The notes below the pieces were generated by a model, which saw only the letters and a list, made by a program, of their open reading frames with translations, ran no database searches and was not told the DNA's origin. A stretch of 64,000 nt of DNA from Periplaneta americana. Lineage: Eukaryota; Arthropoda; Insecta; Blattodea; Blattidae. The number at the start of each line of letters is the position of its first letter. The stretch's first letter is position 1. The stretch is from the NCBI RefSeq assembly GCF_040183065.1, contig NC_091119.1:102745274-102809273 (forward strand), in the 5' to 3' direction. Shown here piece after piece: positions 57,089 through 64,000 of the stretch. A program made the position numbers and the translations under genes.

Positions 57089-57441
57089 ACAAAATCATAG
57101 TTGCGAGAAATTTCTACAGGTGTGTAGAGAATTATCTGGATATCTCCACTTCGACGCATTTCTGGAAGGGTCGGGAAGGTCCATTCCCCTTTACTCCGCA
57201 TGCAGCAGTTGCGCGTGCACTCTCCCCTCGTCGCGTGGGCCTTTCCCTTTCCCCTCGTCGCGCCGTCCCTCATGCTTCATGAAGCCCGCGCGATATGCTC
57301 TCTCTCGCGGGACGCTGGTCGTGAGTTCGAATCTCACGTTGCTGTCACAATATGTTCAGGAAAAGAATAAAAAGCGAAGGACAAGACATTACAAAGAAAT
57401 TCTTGGAAATTGTTGGGGAAATTGATTGGAGTAAAAAGTGA

Positions 57442-58276
57442 AAAAATGTGTTTCTAAAGACAATGTTGGTTTGTTGTTTGATTTAATATCATAATTGTGG
57501 AGGGGGGAATGTAATCAAGTACTATATCATATTATTCTCAGTGTTGGATTTTTTAAAAATTGTTTTTATGGTGCTGCGATTTTAAGTTTTGATAACCTAG
57601 CATGTAAATTTACCTAAATTGTACGATAATTGATATTTTTTTGCTTTAAGTTCAGTGTTACTGTTTTTGGCGAAACTAGTGCTGAGTTAGTTCCTGTGAT
57701 TTTGGAAGTGAATTTCTAAGGGATTTTTTTTGGAGGTGGATTTGAAAACTTGAGGATTTTATACGGGTATATTTGAAGAAAAGGAAATTGTTTGGAAATG
57801 TATTAAATTGCGTCTGGATTGATAGGTGCGTGGTCATGGACGTGCAAACATTGTGACTTCTAGTGAAGGAAAGGAAATTAGAGATATAAAACACACAATA
57901 CTATGTAATGTGAAGAACGCAAAACTTGTATTAATCCAATAATTACTGAAATATAGTGGAGCATAACAAATAATAATGAAATAAACACACACTTTCCATA
58001 ATGCAACTTAGTTTGCATGTCACCCATTAAACTAGCCACCAATAGACCATTAATGATAACACCACTAAAAAGAAACATCCCGAGGCTTTGCCAGCACTTG
58101 AAAATCCTGCATAGTTTCGTATATTCAAGGCACAACAATGGCCTAAACTAACATAACCTAACCTGTCACAGATTCGTATATGCAGGGCTTAGCGCGAGTG
58201 TACACTAGTGTGAAACTTTCGTAATATCACCAAAGTTATATTGCTATCACAGAGGATCAAGAGGGCTTAGAATATA
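57442..58276. repeat. Dispersed repeats; no gene seen
   Basis: AACTAGTGCTGAGTTAGTTC at about 57674, and CTAACCTGTCACAGATTCGT at about 58159 with TGTACACTAG after it, repeat words found at 3.0-3.6 and 52.4 kb. Confidence 0.6.
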
Positions 58277-59303
58277 CAGGGTGTTTAAAAAATACGGGGC
58301 ATAATTTCGGGTATGTATTTCCCATATGTAGACAAAATAGTTCATTACAACATGTGTCCGGAAATGCTTCATTTCCGACTTATGGCCTTCACAACATTGA
58401 AATTCGCCGGAACATGTACAGGCCCTGTCACCAGCAGATTACCCTGCACGAGCTAGGATCTGTCAGTGGTTCTTGCAGCAGTGTGGTGTAAATCCGAACT
58501 TTCCTGCCTTAGTATTATTTACAGATGAAGCACAGTTCACACGAGATGGCATAACAAATTTCCACAATCAGCATGTACTGTATGGGCGTATGAAAACCCA
58601 CGTGCAACTGTTCCATCTCATCACCAGGTGCGGTTCTCCCTCAACATGTGGGCTGGTATCATTGGTGATCGATTAGTTGGACCACATGTACTTGTAAACA
58701 GACTTACGGGGCAGGCGTAAACAAACTTCCTGGAAAACACCATACCTCATGTTTTAGAAGACACTCCACTGATCAATCGTCAACACATTCACTTCTTGCA
58801 TGATGGCGCTCCTGCACACTTCAGTCGTACGGCTCGCCGGTACTTGGATCGAAGGTTTCCTGATCGATGGATAGGTAAAGGTGGCCTAATTGCTTGGCCT
58901 CCACGCTCACCTGATCTGAACCCTCTCCATTTCTACTTGTGGGGCCATTTAAAATCATTGATTTATTCGTCTCCGGTGCCTGATTTGGAATCCCTTCGGA
59001 ATCGAATTGTGGCATGTTCTGAGGACATACGCAATACTCCTGGAGTTTGGGATCTTGTTCGCAAGTCAATGAGACATCGATGTGAGGTCTGTATTCAAGC
59101 AGGAGGTGGACATTTTGAACATCTTCTGTAATGACAACGACCTGCAAAAAGAAAAACGTTCCGGTGAATTTCAATGTTGTGAAGGCCATAACTCGGAAAT
59201 GAAGCATTTCCGGACACATGTTGTAATGAACTATTTTGATTGTCTACATGTGGGAAATATAGTACATACCTGAAATTATGCCCCGTATTTTTGAAGCACT
59301 CTG
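58277..59303 (+). mobile_element. Tc1/mariner-like (DD41D type) element with about 140-bp inverted repeats
   Basis: Left end CAGGGTGTTTAAAAAATACG and right end, read inward, CAGAGTGCTTCAAAAATACG. Homology continues through CATTACAACATGTGTCCGG to CCGGAAC, making arms of about 136 and 146 bp. TA lies on both sides (58275-58276 and 59304-59305). The 1027-bp element has lost the N-terminal part of its transposase gene immediately after the left arm. Confidence 0.92.
58415..59131 (+). pseudogene. DD41D-type transposase, N-terminally deleted, catalytic residue lost
   Basis: It begins in mid-protein (PADYPARARICQWFLQQCGV), so the helix-turn-helix part is deleted. The DDE domain shows LFTDEAQFTRDG (first Asp), a frameshift between about 58590 and 58690, HFLHDGAPAHFSRTARRYL (second Asp) and WPPRSPDLNPLHFYLWGHLK. 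The third acidic residue, 41 residues after the second, is replaced by His (CAT, 58928-58930); the 0.6-kb relative has Asp there. The copy cannot be catalytic. It ends at TAA 59129-59131, inside the edge of the right inverted repeat region. Confidence 0.88.
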
Positions 59304-60084
59304 TATATGAGAGGGGTGCATAAGCTAGATTAAGTGTAATCTGTCAATAAGCTTCTCGTACCTACCAGAGGAGCGCCATGAGCAAGCAAAAAATTGCGGG
59401 AAAATAAAGATTTCTCTTCCCTTCCCCTCTGTAGTAGTATTATTACTTACAATTTCAAGACTTCCGCCGATAATTACTTACACTCGACGTGAATTATTTA
59501 CAAATTCTCTCCGTTATATATCAATGTTTGACATGTAACCATCCCTGTTACAATTATTTATTAATTTTTTTTGGAATAAAGTTCTTGAGCCAACATCATC
59601 AGGATTTTCAGAACGTGATGTGCCAGGAAGTGAAGTTAGGAAAAGAGCTGTGAAATATGAAATGAATTAGACATGACCAACCAAATATTTTTTTCATAAA
59701 CATACAAGATATTTTGTTACAATTAAATTCCACTGTTTTATTGCAATACAGAAAAGATTTCATGATCCTAAGTTCACTATTGGTACACTAATGTAATTAA
59801 CATCACAGGAAAGTGTGCAAAATATCATACGTATACTTAAGTCTGTTGGAAATCAGAGATTATTTCATGAAAAAATATTTAAAGTCAGTTTATTTCATTT
59901 TCTTAAATGTCTAGATTTATTATTAGAGTCATTATTCTGTTATGAAGAAAATAAGTTCAAATCATCCTCAGTAGAAATTGGAGTCTGCAATGCTGTATTC
60001 TTATTGTCTTGTACAAATAAATGAGGCGTTCTGAGCTAAAGTGGATCATTTCCATGAGCTGTAGTTTTGAGATAATAGGACTTA
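59304..60084. other. No gene seen
   Basis: AT-rich DNA. The frame 59815-60024 has no recognised similarity. Confidence 0.4.
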
Positions 60085-60318
60085 GAGTTTTTTACGACGC
60101 TGTATCAACATCTAGGTTATTTAGCGTCTGAATGATATGAAGGTGATAATGCTGGTGAAATGAGTCTGGGGTCCAGCACCGAAAGTTACCCAGCATTTGC
60201 TCGTATTGGATTGAGGGAAAACCCCGGAAAAAACCTCAACCAGGTAACTTGTCCCAACCGGGATTCGAAACCGGGTTTCGCGGCCAGACGCGCTGACCAT
60301 TACTCCACAGGTGTGGAC
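60085..60318 (-). repeat. tRNA-derived SINE, family A
   Basis: Very close to the 54.9-kb copy (TTTACGACGCTGTATCAACA at 60092, ACCCCGGAAAAAACCTCAAC). The box B region has lost about 12 bases (GGGATTCGAAACCGGGTTTC). Confidence 0.9.
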
Positions 60319-60343
60319 AGAACTTAAAGTTAACCTGCTCTAG

Positions 60344-60372
60344 TAATAATAATAATAATAATAATAATAATC
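60344..60372. repeat. (TAA)n tract
   Basis: About nine TAA units, directly abutting the 3' end of the minus-strand family C SINE, so it is probably that SINE's (ATT)n tail. Confidence 0.85.
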
Positions 60373-60715
60373 CGTGGCACTACAACCTGTGAAGGGCCCA
60401 GACCGACCAGCCGGCTGTTGGCCTCACAACCCCATGCCGAAGCAGAAGTGGACGATCATCCAACCAGAATGGAGGTATCGTGTGGTTAGCACGATGATCC
60501 CCCCAGCCGTTATAGCTGGCTTTCGTAACCGGATTTCACTACCTATCGTAGCTCCCCAAGTGCATCACGATGCTGAGTGGGCACTGATCCCATACACTGG
60601 CCGAAATTTCACGAGAAAATTTCTTCCCATACGAAGACTCGAACCAGCGCATATTTCTAACACGAGTCCTAGACAGGATGCCTTAGACCATGATGCCACG
60701 GTGCAGGACAAACCT
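60373..60715 (-). repeat. tRNA-derived SINE, family C
   Basis: On the minus strand: a tRNA-like head (GTGGCATCATGGTCTAAGGC, box B GGTTCGAGTC at about 60640), then GAAATTTTCTCGTGAAATTT, GGGAGCTACGATAGGTAGTG, CCAACAGCCGGCTGGTCGG and GTAGTGCCACGG, followed by an (ATT)n tail. The 19.7-kb copy is an older member. The frame 60374-60784 is incidental. Confidence 0.88.
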
Positions 60716-61639
60716 GCTCTAGTAGATTATCTAATTTCACTAGCAATAATTTTATTGCTCCATTCTCAAATTCTAGATTTATAAAATATAAACAATCGTG
60801 ATGTTAATTGATGCAACGCTTTGGTGACTTGGCCCACTATGGCTCAAAACATAGTGAAGAAATAATCTGAGCTAAAAGTGACTAGTGTCACCTACCGACG
60901 AATGCTTGGAAATTAAGACTTGATCTATCACTGCTCGAAAAAGATCCAACTTCAGACAATCAGAAAATGAAATAAACTCAATGTATGAAAATTTGTGACT
61001 TAATCCACTTTAGCTCTGAACGCCTCAAATATTGATGTTTCAAATAAGTGATTACAATGTGTTAAGCCTTGTGATACATTGAAGGCACATACATTTTTTT
61101 TTTTAAGATTAACACTTAATAGCATTATGCCAGTTTGTTCGTAATTTTCTACATTAAATTCTAGACTGTGTATGGGAATATTGGAGAGCAAGAGAGTTGA
61201 TGGGTTTATTGAATGAAAAAACTCAGCATTAGTTAACAGCATTAAATTTTATATGTTATTGAACATATTTAATAAGCTGCACTGATTAAAGAATTCATCC
61301 CAACCTATCTCTATCATCTACAACTGAATTTACTTCCTTTATTGTATGATTTGTAGGAAGTCGTTAAAAATGTACGCTGGTATGCATTTGCTCTTAATTT
61401 GGAGTATTAATCAAGATTATTTAGAGATTTAGTTTTGCATAATTAGAAATAAGGATGGTAGAACAAGCCAGATAACTCTTCCTGCAATGATATTCAGTAC
61501 AGTAATCGGGCATTGCTGCTTAAAATAATGTTATGTTCTAGTAACAAATGAAATTATGAAAGAGGTTAATAGCTGGTGAGGGAATCTTTTAATTTCTCTG
61601 ATGTTGATAATGAGATCGTGAATGCAAATGCATTATAAT
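60716..61639. other. No gene seen
   Basis: AT-rich DNA with a single MITE-arm-like word (CTTGGCCCACTATGGCTC, about 60829-60846). No coding region was recognised. Confidence 0.4.
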
Positions 61640-61842
61640 AATATATTGTTGGTTATATTGCTAAGAAGACCTGTGATGCTAAGCAGTGTGTTAGTTGTCG
61701 TGTAGCTCTTGCAGACAATGAAAAATACTTACAAGAGGGCATAACATTTATGTTCAAGGAATATGAAAAAGTTATTTATACATCCGCCTGTCATAAAGGT
61801 GACCATGTAGGTCCGGAAACAATAAAAAATGCATTTATTTGA
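61640..61842 (+). pseudogene. P-element/THAP9-like transposase, C-terminal relic
   Basis: The frame reads YIVGYIAKKTCDAKQCVSCR, VALADNEKYLQEGITFMFKE and then VIYTSACHKGDHVGPETIKN, ending in TGA. The IVGYIAKK and CxxC pattern occurs near the C-terminus of P-element and THAP9-like transposases. It lacks a nearby start codon. It lies on the opposite strand to the P-type exons at 62.1-63.7 kb. Confidence 0.6.
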
Positions 61843-62099
61843 ATATGTAACATCAGTGGCGGCTCGTGAACTTGTGGATTGGGAGAGCTGCATTAGATTT
61901 TGGTACATACAAATTTCACTTTTTGATACCATTACTAATAAGTATAGGACAAAAATAAATGCACTACATAACGAAAAAGCAAAACTTCCTGACTTCGTTG
62001 GGAGATGTCTGTGGCATCATTTGCTAATCGCTAAAAAAAAAAAAAAAAAAACTAATACCATCGATTTCAGTCTGAATTTCAGATCGGCAGACACTCAAC

Positions 62100-62705
62100 T
62101 TGCAATCTACTTGCAATCAAACTTATGTGTCATAGCTTCAACACATTTAAGTAAATTCGCAGAATACTTTTTGAACATGTTTCGTGTACTTTTAATCAAG
62201 TGTGGAGTGACAAAAAAATGCCACAATTTTCCAGTCATTTACTGTAAAGGAGGGCTGATCTGTAGTAACTCCCAATAAATGATACGCTTTTTTATTGTTA
62301 GAGCCCTGATTAAAAACAGTAGCTACTACTTTTAAACCAATGCTTCTCAGCTTCTCTATTCCTTTGCCAATGAGTTCAACTAATGTATTGCCAGGGGTGC
62401 TTGAATGTGCTAAGAAATAGTCTAGAACTTGTTTGTTATTACTGCAAATACGTCTAACTATAAACACAAGACCTTGGTTGGCAATTCTATCTGATGAATA
62501 ATTGCTACAATATCTCTCGAAGCCGTCTACGATGTCTTCATTACTATTGTAGCACAAGTTTGCTTTTAAAGACATTTCATCCCACATAAGGCAACACAGT
62601 TTGTCAGTCTCAGCCATCTTACTACAGGCATTCCTTAGTATGTCAAATAGTTTATCATTAAAACCAATATCAGTGATATACTTTTGCATTACTCTAAGCA
62701 ATGTA
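62100..62705 (-). pseudogene. P-element/THAP9-like transposase, catalytic exon
   Basis: The 169-codon frame (62192-62701) begins MLRVMQKYITDIGFNDKLFD. It contains LMWDEMSLKANLCYN (catalytic Asp/Glu region), ANQGLVFIVRRI, IEKLRSIGLKVVATVFNQGS, AYHLLGVTTDQPSFTVND and WKIVAFF, matching P-type transposases. A frameshift near 62205 separates it from TPHLIKSTRNMFKKY (to about 62100). It stands in line with the THAP exon and linker to the right, all on the minus strand, so it was once one spliced gene. Confidence 0.82.
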
Positions 62706-62759
62706 GATTTTCAAGGGAAATTTAATAACTTCCTAATCATCCTATAGGAACTTGGGCTC

Positions 62760-63090
62760 TGTAAATAAATGTTAAGAGCCTTTGTTTTCATTTTCGGTGA
62801 CCACTGATTTCCTCTGTACACACCGTCCATCTGAAGAGATGCGTTTTCTTACCAGTTCATATAATGGCCCAGGAACCTTACTCTTTATACATGCAAGGGC
62901 AGTGTGTATCTTCGGTTCTTTCTGGGAAGTCTTGAGAACTCTTCCTCTCAGACGATGCAATTGTACTCAAAGACTGCGAATCTTTCTCCTCTTCGGCATT
63001 ATTATCAATCTCCTCATGGTCTCCAGAGCTCGCAGTGGGTTGAGCAGCCTCTTCCCACTCCATGTGACTTGGCCCTGCAGAATCTGTATA
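62760..63090 (-). pseudogene. P-element/THAP-like transposase, linker exon
   Basis: Frames 62878-63096 and 62772-62960 read SAGPSHMEWEEAAQPTASSG, an acidic Ser-rich linker, and, in another frame, TALACIKSKVPGPLYELVRK. The rightmost edge follows TTTTGTTTTATACAG, a good 3' splice site (about 63087). An acidic linker between THAP and catalytic parts is usual. The frames do not join cleanly, so it is probably broken. Confidence 0.55.
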
Positions 63091-63523
63091 AAACAAAACA
63101 GAAAATATATAATTATAAACTAACAGTAGGAGTAAGCAGGCCTATAACACCACAAATAGTTATGGGGTCTACTAAGCCCAATATGGGACTACATATCTTT
63201 TCCTATAAATAACAATTACAGAATCTCCAATTATGACAGAATTTATGAGTATAGTTCTGAAGCATTGAAATTGCATATCGTTGGCTTACTTTAAAAATCT
63301 TGTGACTGCATTTCAGGAAATTGCACAAAAGAATTTATTATTTTTATACCTCAGCTAACAATTGTTATGCATTTGTTGTACCGGTATACAAAATGTAGAA
63401 GCATTTTCATACTAACGAGATGTTATCAGCAGAAGCATTTTAAAAATAGTTACACAAAGATTTCAACATTCTGGAAAATTTGGACTTCGTTTTAGATACC
63501 TAAAAAGTATACGATTAAATAAG

Positions 63524-63725
63524 TTACCTTGACTTGATGGAGATAGCCTGAACTTTGCAAGGTATGACTTCTCTATTCAGATGTGTCCTGAAGGTACTTG
63601 TGAAATACTTATCTTCAAAGTGGTCCGCACACACCCGAAAGTTGTACAATTTCTTGAGCACATTCGCCATTAGGTCTTCTCTGCCAATTGCTTCTAGCCA
63701 TGCCTTGCATCTGAAATCAAAAGGG
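63524..63725 (-). pseudogene. THAP zinc-finger exon (3' part)
   Basis: After TTTTGATTTCAG, a 3' splice site near 63714, the minus strand encodes CKAWLEAIGREDLMANVLKK, YNFRVCADHF and EDKYFTSTFRTHLNREVIPC. The W and C..H positions are those of the second half of a THAP finger. A 5' splice site, CAAG followed by GTAACT, lies at about 63523-63528. The first half of the finger would be encoded rightward and may lie beyond the window. Context makes it the DNA-binding exon of the P-type element. Confidence 0.7.
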
Positions 63726-64000
63726 AGAATAAAATATAAATATAAATGATGAGCACAGCAACACCATTTCGTGGTACTTTGTAAAATCACTCGAATAAGC
63801 TAGAAAATGAAAAGAAACTGCTCCAATGACCTTAAAGGTACAATACTAATTATTACTCCATTTGTAACGCATTTTTGGAGAAAAACACTCATAATTTACG
63901 ACAATATTTTAATAGCAAAGCAGAAAAACTTGCAAAATTATAATTTAGAGAAACAGAAATAATGTCGTTTGCAACGTTTTCTCGCATAGCTATTCATTTG
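63726..64000. other. No gene seen
   Basis: AT-rich, intron-like DNA to the right edge. The expected first THAP exon was not found. Confidence 0.4.

Larger units (their letters stand above)
56568..57349 (-). mobile_element. Solo LTR inserted in the Merlin transposase gene
   Basis: The minus-strand LTR starts TGTGACAGCAACGTGAG at 57349 and ends AAAATTTACA at 56568. A 4-bp target duplication ATAT flanks it (56564-56567 and 57350-57353). It has a TATAAAAG box (57081-57088), a following CAGTTATTCAGTCAGTGAG initiator-like region, and AATAAA near 56594-56599. There is no internal coding DNA, so it is a recombination product of a 782-bp-LTR retrotransposon. It includes a short tandem repeat (about 56875-56960). 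Confidence 0.9.
55800..57441 (+). pseudogene. Merlin (IS1595/ISXO2-like) transposase, split by a solo LTR
   Basis: The open frame around 55800-55950 gives WFLCDCGLLRSEMFCETCNS (a CxxC zinc-binding pair) and, after a TAG at about 55937, GKQCGKTKSIKCESWFTQSK. Then come KLTMQEVMLLTYDIVNGCTN and VVEIDESKFGRRKY (first Asp). A frameshift near 56260 precedes GGVERDSGRCFLVAV, TTIISDFWKAYS (second Asp), HLTVNHRIAFVNTETGAHTT and TIESTWRRVKASLP (Glu). The coding sequence breaks at 56567 where an LTR is inserted, and resumes at 57350 with MFRKRIKSEGQDITKKFLEI and a stop at 57439-57441. Removing the LTR and one ATAT restores the codons for YLAQYMFRKR. Merlin transposases are eukaryotic relatives of bacterial IS1016/IS1595. 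All catalytic residues persist, but three breaks inactivate it. Confidence 0.9.

Noticed and set aside
57290-57349. tRNA-like 3' half with GAGTTCGAATCTCACG
   Set aside because: It lies inside the solo LTR, whose boundaries are fixed by the ATAT duplication; it is probably coincidental or a captured primer-related sequence.
60374-60784. 136-codon frame at 60.4 kb
   Set aside because: It is the antisense translation of a family C SINE.

Overview
The window is eukaryotic nuclear DNA from an insect, most probably a cockroach or termite relative (Blattodea). The evidence is an AT-rich composition, very low gene density, tRNA-derived SINEs, and several non-LTR retrotransposons whose C-termini (for example the GHVAxMGESRNAYRVLVGRP and NLAQDRDxWxAYVR peptides) I associate with cockroach genomes. 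No bacterial-style operons are present. Almost everything recognisable is transposon-derived. The one likely host gene fragment is a 110-base first exon of the mismatch-repair gene Mlh1 on the minus strand at about 8.03-8.14 kb.

Layout: 1-0.9 kb, 3' part of a Tc1/mariner-like element; 1.3-2.2 kb, decayed hAT element with intact ends; 3.7-6.9 kb, a Transib-like element inserted in a SINE and filled by a 141-bp tandem array; 7.0-7.9 kb, SINEs, one split by a foldback element; 8.0-8.1 kb, Mlh1 exon; 10.4-12.6 kb, a complete hAT transposon with an intact 494-aa transposase; 13.6-13.9 kb, a Harbinger first exon; 14-19.3 kb, non-LTR retrotransposon debris; 19.7-24 kb, SINEs, a THAP relic and a Tc1-like deletion derivative; 25.2-26.3 kb, LINE; 26.5-29.6 kb, a nearly complete Kolobok-type element with TTAA ends; 30-35.5 kb, Penelope GIY-YIG relic, MITEs and foldbacks; 36.3-37.4 kb, Tc1-like element; 37.7-40.5 kb, a decayed full-length hAT; 41.7-42.8 kb, LINE with a restriction-like endonuclease; 44.3-51.8 kb, a 5'-truncated Ty3/Gypsy element with env-like remnants, interrupted at 47.3-49.2 kb by a LINE whose 5' part is inverted; 51.8-52.4 kb, LINE RNase H; 52.7-53.8 kb, 94-bp satellite; 55.8-57.4 kb, a Merlin transposase gene split by a solo LTR; 58.3-59.3 kb, Tc1/mariner-like deletion derivative with long inverted repeats; 60-60.7 kb, SINEs; 61.6-63.8 kb, P-element/THAP relics.

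The window shows how elements nest and decay rather than a working pathway. Seven elements can be bounded with target-site duplications: three hATs (8 bp each), the Kolobok (TTAA), the solo LTR (ATAT), the twin-primed LINE (13 bp) and, more loosely, the Transib-like element (CGGCG). Three observations stand out: the intact hAT at 10.4-12.6 kb, whose transposase resembles CGGBP1; the growth of a satellite from the subterminal DNA of a Transib-like element; and the Mlh1 first exon, with a GC splice donor and a one-residue deletion in the ATPase motif.
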